Positions 8,524 through 17,142 of a stretch of DNA of 64,000 bases are shown here, piece by piece (positions within the stretch are counted from its first letter, which is position 1; each line of letters begins with the position of its first letter). Under the pieces are notes generated by a model that did not search any database, was not told the DNA's origin, and saw only the letters and a program-made list of their open reading frames with translations. The stretch covers positions 1,922,001-1,986,000 of the forward strand of contig NZ_CP143258.1 in NCBI RefSeq assembly GCF_036320655.1. Reading direction: 5' to 3'. Source of the stretch: Porphyromonas pogonae. GTDB lineage: Bacteria > Bacteroidota > Bacteroidia > Bacteroidales > Porphyromonadaceae. Position numbers and translations under genes: made by a program.

Positions 8524-10782
8524 TTATTCTATTGTTGAATCGTTTTTCAAATAAATTATCACTTTATCACCCGGATTAAATCTTGTACCGGCAGATATGG
8601 ACTGAGCAGCTACAGGACCATATCCTTTAAAGATCGGTTTCAGGCCTTTTTTCTGTAATAAATATGCAGCATCCGCAGGAGCCATATTGATCACATTCGG
8701 CATTATTCCCTTAGGATAAACAGGCATAGAACACATTACCGCTCCTCTGTCCGTAGGTCTTACCACAACCCAATTACCATGCAACTTAGAGTCTTGCTTC
8801 ACAGGTAATTTATGTGAAGCTGCCATACCTGCAATATCAGGCTTATAACCGGAACTGATATTGAGTTTCTCGACCATATTTATACGGCGACCGAGTGAAT
8901 CTCTTCCCATCTGATCTATAGGGATTGGCGCCTCCATAGAGTACAATTTCTCAGCTATTGTTCTCACCACGGGGCCTGCCATCGATCCTCCGCCAGGATA
9001 TCCCACTTTGGGATTACGTATCACTACGATACATGAATATTTAGGATGCTCGCTCGGGAAATAACCACAGAAAGAAACCTGGTGCATTACTCCTCCGGCT
9101 CCTTTATATCCGCTTTTTCCCTGGGATAGCTGAGCAGTACCTGTCTTTCCACTTATAGATACTATAGGGGAATCGGCAGGCTTTCCGGTACCTTTGGTGA
9201 CTACATCTCTCAGCATCTCTCTTACCTCTCTCAATGTCGATGGTTTGCATATACTGTCATTGAGGACTGTAGGTTTATTTTCTTTTACTATCTCTCCCTT
9301 GTTCATCACTTTTGTAACGAAATAAGGTCTGACAAACTTTCCGTCATTAGCTATGGCATTATAAAAAGCCAACATATATATAGGTGGTACTTGGGTTTCG
9401 TATCCATAACTCATCCATCCCAAAGTAGTACCATACCACCCGTCTTTGTTGTCTGCTCTTTTGCGCACACGGGCACGCCCTGCACCGGGAATCTCCAATT
9501 TGAGATCATAGCCAAAGCCCAATTTCCTGATCTTCTCTACATATCTGTCCGGATTGTCCGAGTAATGACCTACAATGATTTTGGCTACACCTACGTTACT
9601 GGAGTATTGTATGGCTTGTGACACCGTAATTTTTCCATAGCCACCTCTGTGTGCATTGTGGTCTCTCACCACTCTCCCCGATAGTTTCCAAAGACCGTTG
9701 CCTACATCTACAATATCATCAGGAGCACATACTCCATCATCTAAAGCAACTATAATCGATGCTACTTTGAAAGTCGAGCCTGGCTCAGACATATCCGCTA
9801 CGCCATAGTTGAGTGTTTCGGCATATTTACCAGTAGATATACGTTGGAGGTTAGTTATAGCAATTACTTCGCCTGTGGCCACATCCATCAATATGGCTGT
9901 ACCACTCTGGGCATCAGCATCGATCAGTTTGTCCTTCAAACTTGTCTCCACAATACTCTGCCTGTCCATATCAAGCGTTGTATATACATCATATCCTTTT
10001 TCAGGTTGCACTATGGTATTCAGGTTATATTTTCCTGCAGAGTATATGCGTATAGCCTGCCCTGTTTTCCCCTTGAGCATGTTATCATAACTTAGTTCCA
10101 AACCATTACGCCCGTGTGACAGTCCACTTTGCTTTTCACCATAAACCTCACCGATAGTACGTGAAGCCAAAGAACCAAAAGGATCCATACGACTTGACTT
10201 TTCTTCTTTGATAATAGAACGAGGAATAGGCCCTACGCAAAGACGCCCTTTTTTGTTGGGCATACGGCATAGAGGAGGAAGTTGATATAATTCCTGAAGT
10301 TGCAGGTAAGAAATATCATACGGATACACAGGCCAGTATCGACTTTTACGTTTGATCCCTTCACGCCATTTCTTTGTGAGATCAGAAGCTTTAAAAGCTC
10401 TTTCGGGTGTGGAAAACTTTTTACTTATATGATATGCCAAGGTATCCAGCAATGTGTTCATACTGTCGCGACTTACAGAATTAAACGCTTGTGCCTGGAA
10501 GTCGAAATACAACCTATAATAAGGAGCTGTAACTGCCACCACTCTTCCGTCACGGGCATATATATTGCCACGAATAGGATTGACCTGTACCAATTCGGGA
10601 CGATGTATTGTTTCCGCTTTGGCGCGCCATCTATCTCCCTCAACAATCATGATATTGAGTATCTTACCAAAGATAAATAAAAGCAGAAACAATAAAAGCA
10701 CAGAAATAATCCTGTACCTTGCTAAGGAGTTTAGGCCCTGTGACCGGTTTTCTTGGGGTGGTGTATTATTTATGTCCGGCAT
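8524..10782 (-). CDS. ftsI: Class B penicillin-binding protein, septal transpeptidase with PASTA domain
   Basis: This is the D,D-transpeptidase that crosslinks septal peptidoglycan. One N-terminal membrane anchor (residues 24-46) precedes a pedestal domain and the transpeptidase domain with all three catalytic motifs: STFK (336-339), SSN (394-396) and KTG (546-548). The last 65 or so residues, from PNVINMAPADAAYLL to the end, form a PASTA-like domain. The length of 752 is normal for Bacteroidetes FtsI. It follows the FtsL-like gene by 4 bp and sits 1 bp before murE. Confidence 0.95.
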   Translation of the reverse strand: MPDINNTPPQENRSQGLNSLARYRIISVLLLFLLLFIFGKILNIMIVEGDRWRAKAETIHRPELVQVNPIRGNIYARDGRVVAVTAPYYRLYFDFQAQAFNSVSRDSMNTLLDTLAYHISKKFSTPERAFKASDLTKKWREGIKRKSRYWPVYPYDISYLQLQELYQLPPLCRMPNKKGRLCVGPIPRSIIKEEKSSRMDPFGSLASRTIGEVYGEKQSGLSHGRNGLELSYDNMLKGKTGQAIRIYSAGKYNLNTIVQPEKGYDVYTTLDMDRQSIVETSLKDKLIDADAQSGTAILMDVATGEVIAITNLQRISTGKYAETLNYGVADMSEPGSTFKVASIIVALDDGVCAPDDIVDVGNGLWKLSGRVVRDHNAHRGGYGKITVSQAIQYSSNVGVAKIIVGHYSDNPDRYVEKIRKLGFGYDLKLEIPGAGRARVRKRADNKDGWYGTTLGWMSYGYETQVPPIYMLAFYNAIANDGKFVRPYFVTKVMNKGEIVKENKPTVLNDSICKPSTLREVREMLRDVVTKGTGKPADSPIVSISGKTGTAQLSQGKSGYKGAGGVMHQVSFCGYFPSEHPKYSCIVVIRNPKVGYPGGGSMAGPVVRTIAEKLYSMEAPIPIDQMGRDSLGRRINMVEKLNISSGYKPDIAGMAASHKLPVKQDSKLHGNWVVVRPTDRGAVMCSMPVYPKGIMPNVINMAPADAAYLLQKKGLKPIFKGYGPVAAQSISAGTRFNPGDKVIIYLKNDSTIE

Positions 10783-10786
10783 AGAC

Positions 10787-11557
10787 TTATTTCTTTAATT
10801 CTTTATCCGCAGGGGATCTATATATGATGTAAGGAGGCGTGGCTGACGGTTGCAGGTTCAGGCCGGCATCTCTTACTTCTTTCTCAATATTAAGTTTCTG
10901 ACCACTTGCCGTAACCTCTGATGATTTAAACAGTGAGCGGTATTGTATATCTTTCAACTCATGCTCCAACTTGTCCACTTCTTCTATTTTGTCAATAATG
11001 GAATACCTTCGATAGATATTAATCCCAAACAGAATACAGATGAACATAATGAGTCTCACATTGCGTTGTAACCACTTTGCATTGGATACCCCTTCGCCCA
11101 AAAAAGACCACAAGGAAGGTCCTTTTTTCGATTTACGTTCTTGGGCTTGTTGCTCTTGATTGTCACTATCTCCCAGGAGCTCATTATCATTGGGCATTGT
11201 CGCATCTTCAGGGATGTAATCTTCTGATTCGTCCGTATAGTACTCATCTTCCTCATCAGAAATATCAGACTCAATATCATCTATATATTCTTCAGCTACC
11301 TCCTCACTTATCTCATCCATTGCTATTTCGTCATAGTCACCCTGAATATTACTATAATCATCAGGCATAATATGACTATCATCAGATACATCAATAGACG
11401 TAATATCCGCCTGCAAATGCTCCTCTTGCGTGTCAGAATAATCAGCGTCGTCACTCCAGTCACGATCACGCTCCAAAGCCTCTGCATCCTTCAGAGCTCT
11501 TCGTATAAGATCCTCAGACAATTTATCAGGTGAGTTATGTGATTCCGGGATATTCAT
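10787..11557 (-). CDS. FtsL-like single-pass division protein with long acidic N-terminal tail
   Basis: Position (between rsmH and ftsI) and topology point to an FtsL-type protein, a small bitopic scaffold that recruits FtsW/FtsI. One membrane segment (about 166-186) is followed by a short coiled-coil-like region (IIDKIEEVDKLEHELKDI) and a periplasmic tail. The first 140 or so residues are unusual: they are dominated by Asp, Glu, Ser and Tyr, low in complexity and probably disordered in the cytoplasm. FtsL proteins normally have only a short cytoplasmic tail, so 256 residues is long. No sequence motif confirms FtsL; the call is mainly contextual. Confidence 0.65.
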   Translation of the reverse strand: MNIPESHNSPDKLSEDLIRRALKDAEALERDRDWSDDADYSDTQEEHLQADITSIDVSDDSHIMPDDYSNIQGDYDEIAMDEISEEVAEEYIDDIESDISDEEDEYYTDESEDYIPEDATMPNDNELLGDSDNQEQQAQERKSKKGPSLWSFLGEGVSNAKWLQRNVRLIMFICILFGINIYRRYSIIDKIEEVDKLEHELKDIQYRSLFKSSEVTASGQKLNIEKEVRDAGLNLQPSATPPYIIYRSPADKELKK

Positions 11558-11583
11558 ATTCTGATTATGTTACAAATATTTTT

Positions 11584-12510
11584 TCAGAGTTTCATTCTTA
11601 GCTCCGCCACCCTCAGTTTGGCACTTCGAGCTCTGGGGTTATCCTGAACTTCTTGAGGAGATGCCACTATAGGTTTACGTGTTACGGCTATCCATGAATT
11701 ATCAGACTTGCCATATATCTGAGCCATGGCACTATTATCTTCAGGTCTGCTGTCTTTGATAAAGTTTTTGACAATGCGATCTTCTAATGAATGATAGGTC
11801 ATTACCACTAAGCGTCCGCCCGGGCGCAGTACCTTCAAAGAAGCCTCCAGCATATCTTCAAGAGCTTTCAGTTCATCATTGACCTCTATACGTATGGCCT
11901 GAAAAACGCAAGCCAACTGCTTTTTTTCTTCTCTCGGATTGATCTCAGGCTTTATTGCGGCAAGAAGATCCCCTACAGTTTTGAGCTCCTTAGCAGAGCG
12001 TGCTGTGATGATGCGTTTGGCCAATCGGCGACTTTGTTTGAGCTCCCCGTATTTGTACAACATGTCTGCGATATGCTCTTCATCGTATTCATTGAGTATA
12101 TCCCTTGCCGATTTGCCTGATCGGATATTCATACGCATATCCAATAACGGGGCATCACTTCGAAAACTGAACCCCCTGTCTTCCTCATCAAAATGATGAG
12201 ATGAGACGCCCAAATCCGCCAATATGGCATCCACTTTGCCATCTTCTCCATAATAGTCCATGAATCTCTCCAGATATCTGAAATTAGAAGCAATAAAAGT
12301 AAAAGAAGGATCAGGAGTAATATTATGAACTGCATCAGGGTCTTGATCGAAAGAATACAAACGCCCTTGATCGCCCAAGTGGCTCAAGATAGCGCGGGAA
12401 TGTCCTCCACCTCCGAATGTTACATCCACATAACATCCATCAGATTTTATTTTCATTGCATCAATGCACTCACCCAGCATTACGGGAACGTGATATATTT
12501 TGTCAGACAT
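11584..12510 (-). CDS. rsmH: 16S rRNA (cytosine-1402-N4)-methyltransferase
   Basis: RsmH (MraW) methylates N4 of C1402 in 16S rRNA using SAM. The 308 residues show the family start HVPVML, the SAM loop VDVTFGGGGHS, the DLGVSSHHFDEEDRGFSF motif and TYHSLEDRIVKNF. It is the first gene of the division cluster here. The usual upstream gene mraZ is absent: the next 1.4 kb hold no MraZ-like ORF. A promoter matching the Bacteroidetes consensus lies 32-62 bp upstream. Confidence 0.95.
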   Translation of the reverse strand: MSDKIYHVPVMLGECIDAMKIKSDGCYVDVTFGGGGHSRAILSHLGDQGRLYSFDQDPDAVHNITPDPSFTFIASNFRYLERFMDYYGEDGKVDAILADLGVSSHHFDEEDRGFSFRSDAPLLDMRMNIRSGKSARDILNEYDEEHIADMLYKYGELKQSRRLAKRIITARSAKELKTVGDLLAAIKPEINPREEKKQLACVFQAIRIEVNDELKALEDMLEASLKVLRPGGRLVVMTYHSLEDRIVKNFIKDSRPEDNSAMAQIYGKSDNSWIAVTRKPIVASPQEVQDNPRARSAKLRVAELRMKL

Positions 12511-12541
12511 TCTGAAGATTAATTCGATTAGTTTTCGAGTG

Positions 12542-12572
12542 TAAAGTTAGTGATTAAAAACACTGTCATCAA
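12542..12572 (-). promoter_or_regulatory. Predicted promoter of the division/cell-wall operon
   Basis: On the minus strand TTG (12572-12570), a 20-bp spacer and TAACTTTA (12549-12542) match the Bacteroidetes pattern TTG-N19/21-TAnnTTTG with one change in the last base. The -7 box ends 32 bp before the rsmH start codon. Confidence 0.5.
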
Positions 12573-13048
12573 CATCTGATTTATAAAAAAATAAGCACTG
12601 ATCAGGTGTAAGCCAACTCTCGGATTGAAGATACAAAAATTCATCATTATACAGGTCTTTTAATAAAAAAATTGCAGTATAAACCTTACTGATTTTTTGA
12701 CTAACAATAGCTCTATTTAATATAATTGAGCTTAAAGGGCTGACTGACAGTATGCCTACCCGATCGGCGATACTACTTCGCATTGATTGGTTGCATGCTG
12801 ACAGATATTATAAGGTTAACAACAGCAGAGATTAACATTTTATAACTCAAAACGGCAATTACAACACTATTTAACACCATAGTGATATTCTATCTTTTAA
12901 AGTCAATACATTTATATCCTTATTTATCATATAGATATACAAAAATAAGACTTGATAATTAATATTTATCATGATTTGGGTAAGTTGTATATCAAATTTG
13001 ATTTATAACCTTCATCTGAATATTTCTTTACAATTGTCATATATACTA

Positions 13049-13166
13049 CAACTAAAGTGTTTCTCTATTTTAGTTAAAACACTGAAATGCTTTAACTGTA
13101 ATACTGATGTATCTTAACTAAAGTGTTTTCGTGTTTTAACTAAAACAGATTGGCATTTTAACTACA
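13049..13166. repeat. 22-bp periodic array B (TAACTA/TAGTTA cores)
   Basis: Cores occur at 13049 (CAACTA), 13071 (TAGTTA), 13093 (TAACTG), 13115, 13137 and 13159 (TAACTA), each exactly 22 bp apart. The 16 bp between cores vary and are T-rich before the next core. The array starts 30 bp beyond an intrinsic terminator on the minus strand. The 250 bp to its left (12784-13048) are AT-rich and hold no supported feature. Confidence 0.85.
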
Positions 13167-13196
13167 AGAGCCAACAAATTAGATAGATAGAAATAT

Positions 13197-13232
13197 AAAA
13201 AAAGGCTCAAAAACAAGAATTGCTTTTGAACC
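13197..13232 (-). terminator. Intrinsic terminator of locus B
   Basis: On the minus strand GGTTCAAAA pairs with TTTTGAGCC (one G-U pair) across an 11-nt loop, followed by seven U residues (13203-13197). It would end transcripts starting at the promoter box near 13,586. Confidence 0.75.
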
Positions 13233-13331
13233 ATCATCACAAATATATTGAAAAAAAAGAATAGCCTGAATGCTTTAGATGCTCTATAATTCTACATAGA
13301 TGAGATTAATATTATTTATTGCAAAGCTATG

Positions 13332-13535
13332 CTATTTGAAAAATGAACAAATTCGTAATCTGTCCGAACATGATGAATAAGATAGTGTTGCATTGTTCAG
13401 ATTGATTTGAAAATTATTTTTTTGTAAGAATCCTATATCAAACCAGTACTTGCATACACTGACACTATTGCCGGATCGCACAGCTTCTGCCATAGTAATG
13501 AGAGTTTTGCATATTTGTAGGGTATGTAATATCAT
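13332..13535 (-). CDS. Possible small protein of locus B (67 codons), or part of a non-coding RNA
   Basis: The ORF runs from the ATG at 13535 to the stop at 13332; a later ATG at 13493 would give 51 residues beginning MAEAVRSGNSVSVCKYW. It lies between the promoter box (13,586-13,617) and the terminator (13,197-13,232), about 50 nt past the predicted -7 box, which is where a coding region would be expected. The sequence has two short cysteine-containing parts and no motif I recognise. The same interval could equally specify a structured RNA. Low confidence. Confidence 0.25.
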   Translation of the reverse strand: MILHTLQICKTLITMAEAVRSGNSVSVCKYWFDIGFLQKNNFQINLNNATLSYSSCSDRLRICSFFK

Positions 13536-13585
13536 GATCAAAATATATATTAATGAATAAAAAATAGGTAAAAGGGTTATTTGTG

Positions 13586-13617
13586 CAAATATACTTCTTT
13601 GACTGCCCCCTTGTCAA
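13586..13617 (-). promoter_or_regulatory. Promoter-like box of locus B
   Basis: On the minus strand TTGACAAGGGGG begins at 13617 and TATATTTG occupies 13593-13586, with 21 bp between TTG and TAnnTTTG. Nearly the same box recurs at 39,440-39,470 and 54,963-54,994, always on the minus strand and always pointing at a terminator plus 22-bp array. Confidence 0.6.
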
Positions 13618-13876
13618 GTCAATATGTAAACAATTGTAAAAATGCACATAAACCTCACAAAATATAAAAAGATCAATTTTAAGAAGTTCCGGGATTTGTA
13701 TTAAGATTATTACTGAATAAAAATTAGAAGGATGAAAATAAAATTGCATATAAATACAAATTCAAACATATCTAAGTTATATCATACGTCACATTCTATT
13801 TAATAATAACACTATAATTGCAGCTTATATATCTTAAAAAAATAGCAAGACCACCCCTTAAGTTTAATAATATTGA

Positions 13877-13884
13877 TATATTTG
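13877..13884 (+). promoter_or_regulatory. Predicted -7 element for susC/susD
   Basis: TATATTTG fits the Bacteroidetes -7 consensus and lies about 106 bp before the susC start codon, implying a leader of about 100 nt. The -33 region is weak. No sigma, anti-sigma or hybrid two-component regulator gene is adjacent. Confidence 0.4.
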
Positions 13885-13990
13885 CATGACGCTATTAATT
13901 AATTCACATTATCATGGATTCCTCATAAGACTATTCATCTTCCTCTTATTATGTTAAACTATCATTTGAATCTTAACACATGACTCATCA

Positions 13991-16900
13991 ATGAAACAAA
14001 ATTACTATCTATCAAAAAACATAAGACCATACCTTGCAGCTTTGTCTTTGATGATTGGCTCAGTAACGCAATCGGTGGCAATACCTACAAGTTTAGGATC
14101 GCCTATGGTCAACCATGAGCAGCAATCAGCTAAAAGGAGTATAACAGGCGTTGTGAAGGATGCAAAAGGTGAAGCTATTATAGGGGCTTCGATAAAAGTG
14201 TCTAATTCTACCAATGGAGCACAGACCAATATTGACGGTCAATTCACTCTGAATAATGTAACTAATAATGACATCCTAGAAGTCTCTTCTATAGGATATG
14301 TGTCTCAGAAAATAAAAGTTGGGAGTCAGAACACACTCACCATTACGCTCAAAGAAGACGTTACATCCTTGGATGAGGTGGTTGTGGTAGGATTTGGTAA
14401 ACAAAAAAAAGTAAACCTGACCGGCTCTGTAGCAACTGTGAAGGCTGAGAATCTTATCAGTAAGCCTTCTACCTCTCTTACCAATTCGTTACAGGGGGCT
14501 GTGCCCGGTGTTACTGTCACATCTCGTCCCGGCGATGTTGGCAATGACATGGGCTCAGTAAATGTGCGCGGTAGAGGCAACTTGGGATCGGCTGCCCCAC
14601 TCTATGTAGTAGACGGCGTACCGGTATCGGCAGGAGAGTTCCAAAGAATATACCCGGGTGACATCAAAACCATCAGTATCCTTAGAGATGCTGCAGCATC
14701 ATCCATTTACGGATCACGTGCAGCGTATGGTGTATTCTTGGTGACCACAAAGCAGGGTGAAGAGGGCAAAGCCACTATAAGCTACAATGGCTATATGGCA
14801 TGGCAAACCCCTACAATTCTACCCAAAAAGGTTAATTCAGAGGACTTCGCAATGCTCAAAAATGAGGCAAACGTAAACGCAGGAAAGAAACCTGAATACG
14901 ACAATGAAACTTTGAATAAAATCAAAGCGCATAACTCTCCTGATTTATACCCTGATAATGATTGGTATAAACTTCTGTATAGAGATTATGCCCCCATGAC
15001 AGAGCACAACATTAGCATTTCAGGAGGAGGAAAGACTCGCTATTTTGTGAGTGGAACTTTCTATGAGCAACAGTCCCTTATCCCCCACAAGGCTCTTGAC
15101 AGGTATTCTTTCAGGGCAAATACAGAAAGAGATTTTACGTCTTTTCTTACTTTAGGAACCAACATTTCTTATGTCTCAGATAAAATTGACGAAAAAGGTA
15201 CTTTCTACACTACAGACCTTAACAGAATGTCTCCGCTATCTGTAGCGAAGCATAGTGATGGGTCGTGGGGATCAGTAACAGCAGGAACAGAAAGTAAGGT
15301 GTATGCGGAAAACAATCCTTTGAGGAAATTGGAGGAGTACGGATATTCCAACTCTGTAGCCAATAGACTCAATGCAGCTCTTACCGCTACACTCAAACCC
15401 ATTGATGGGCTTGAAATAAAGGGGATTTTTTCTTATCGTAAGTATGACGAAAGTAAAACGACTTTTACCAATAGAGTGCCGGCTGTAATAGGTTTTATAT
15501 CTAAAGAACCTATAGCAGGCACACAACAAGACCCTAATGAAATGAAAAAGCAATGGGATAATAGCCACACGCTGATGTCCCAAATATACGGAACCTATAC
15601 AAAGGCTTGGGGTAAGCATGACATCTCATTGATGATGGGTATGCAATATGAAAGTTATGAGAATAACAGACTCAAAGCCGGACGCAAAGACTTCCCCACG
15701 AATAATCTCTCTGACCTGAATGCAGGGTCGGCAAAAGCAGAAAATCTGTCTAATGAAGGCTACAAACTGGAAAGAGCTTTTCTCTCTCAATTTATGAGGT
15801 TCAATTACAGTTATAACAGCAAGTACCTGTTCGAATCGAATGTGAGATTTGACAGATCTTCACAATTTGCCAAATCTTCCCGCCTGGGTATATTCCCCTC
15901 TTTTTCGGGAGCATGGAGAATAAGTGAAGAAGGATTTATGAAAGATATCACCTGGGTGAATAATCTGAAATTCAGAGTCTCATGGGGTGAACTAGGAAAT
16001 GTAGACAACGTAGGATATTATGACTTCATGGATGGCTTGGCTATCGGAGCAAATTATATATCAAACGGAGCCAAACAAGACGGAGCGTGGCCATCTAAAG
16101 AACCCAATGATAAACTGAAATGGGAAACTGTATCGATGTTCAACTTTGGTATTGATGCAACACTTTTCAGAGGATTGGATATCCAATTGGATATTTATAA
16201 TAAAAACACACGCGACATCTTGCTCTCTATGCCCAAACCATATGAATTGGGATTGGATGAAGATTCAAAAAATCTTGAATGGGCTTCAATAAACGCAGGA
16301 AAAGTGAATAATAAAGGTATTGAATTGAACATCACTTATCGTGGCAACGTTGGTGATCTAAGTTATGAAGTAGGCGGAAATCTAAGTAAAGTATGGAATA
16401 AAATTGTCTCGCTCAATGGCCTGAATGACCAGATCAACGGTGACTTCATCTTTAGAGAAGGCGAAGCCATCGGTTCATTCTTCGGTTATAAAGCGAATGG
16501 ATTGTTCAAAGATGATAATGACTTAAAAAATCATATTTTGCAAGATAAGCAGACAAAACCTGGAGATATTAAATATGTAGATGTTAATGGAGATCAGAAG
16601 TTTTCGGCTGAAGATCGTACTATTATAGGTAATGATGTCCCTTATTTCAACTACGGGCTCAGTATGAGCGCTCAATACAAAGGATTCGACTTTTCTGTTC
16701 AGGGACAAGGAGTAAAAGATGTCAAAGTGCATTTGCATGGCGAAGAAGCATATGCCTTCTTCAACGGTGCCAGCGCCAAAGAGTTTCACAAAAGTCGGTG
16801 GACAAAAGAAAATCCCAATCCATCTGCTGATTATCCCAGAATTCTACCCACAACAGATGACAAACACAACGAACGATTCTCTTCTTTTTGGCTATTCAAT

Positions 16901-17125
16901 GCAGACTATTTCCGAATTAAGAATCTTACGTTAGGTTATACTCTACCTCAACACCTCAGTAAGAAAATCTATCTCAATAGGCTCAGAGTTTACCTCTCAG
17001 GAACTAACTTGTTTACAATAAGAGGAGACAAACGTATGAAAGATTTTGATCCGGAAGTACCTTCATCTCGTGGATCATATCCCAATACTAAGGATCTTTC
17101 AATGGGTGTCAATCTTTCATTCTAA
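13991..17125 (+). CDS. SusC/RagA-family TonB-dependent outer-membrane transporter
   Basis: This protein forms the barrel of a SusCD nutrient importer in the outer membrane. After a signal sequence (about residues 1-30) comes a carboxypeptidase-regulatory-like domain (about 50-125), then the TonB-box/plug region with the family signature SLDEVVVVGFGKQKK, the plug with VNVRGRGNLGSAAPLYVVDGVPV, and a 22-strand type barrel ending in a C-terminal Phe. The 1044-residue length is typical. It is followed 17 bp later by its SusD partner. No glycoside hydrolase, protease or regulator gene flanks the pair, so the substrate cannot be named; glycans or, as for RagAB, peptides are both possible. Confidence 0.93.
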   Translation: MKQNYYLSKNIRPYLAALSLMIGSVTQSVAIPTSLGSPMVNHEQQSAKRSITGVVKDAKGEAIIGASIKVSNSTNGAQTNIDGQFTLNNVTNNDILEVSSIGYVSQKIKVGSQNTLTITLKEDVTSLDEVVVVGFGKQKKVNLTGSVATVKAENLISKPSTSLTNSLQGAVPGVTVTSRPGDVGNDMGSVNVRGRGNLGSAAPLYVVDGVPVSAGEFQRIYPGDIKTISILRDAAASSIYGSRAAYGVFLVTTKQGEEGKATISYNGYMAWQTPTILPKKVNSEDFAMLKNEANVNAGKKPEYDNETLNKIKAHNSPDLYPDNDWYKLLYRDYAPMTEHNISISGGGKTRYFVSGTFYEQQSLIPHKALDRYSFRANTERDFTSFLTLGTNISYVSDKIDEKGTFYTTDLNRMSPLSVAKHSDGSWGSVTAGTESKVYAENNPLRKLEEYGYSNSVANRLNAALTATLKPIDGLEIKGIFSYRKYDESKTTFTNRVPAVIGFISKEPIAGTQQDPNEMKKQWDNSHTLMSQIYGTYTKAWGKHDISLMMGMQYESYENNRLKAGRKDFPTNNLSDLNAGSAKAENLSNEGYKLERAFLSQFMRFNYSYNSKYLFESNVRFDRSSQFAKSSRLGIFPSFSGAWRISEEGFMKDITWVNNLKFRVSWGELGNVDNVGYYDFMDGLAIGANYISNGAKQDGAWPSKEPNDKLKWETVSMFNFGIDATLFRGLDIQLDIYNKNTRDILLSMPKPYELGLDEDSKNLEWASINAGKVNNKGIELNITYRGNVGDLSYEVGGNLSKVWNKIVSLNGLNDQINGDFIFREGEAIGSFFGYKANGLFKDDNDLKNHILQDKQTKPGDIKYVDVNGDQKFSAEDRTIIGNDVPYFNYGLSMSAQYKGFDFSVQGQGVKDVKVHLHGEEAYAFFNGASAKEFHKSRWTKENPNPSADYPRILPTTDDKHNERFSSFWLFNADYFRIKNLTLGYTLPQHLSKKIYLNRLRVYLSGTNLFTIRGDKRMKDFDPEVPSSRGSYPNTKDLSMGVNLSF

Positions 17126-17142
17126 AATTATATAAGAATTAC

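Noticed and set aside
12547-12783. 78-codon minus-strand ORF ahead of rsmH, as a remnant of mraZ or a small gene
   Set aside because: It shows none of the MraZ motifs, and the best rsmH promoter lies inside its 3' end. It is probably chance.
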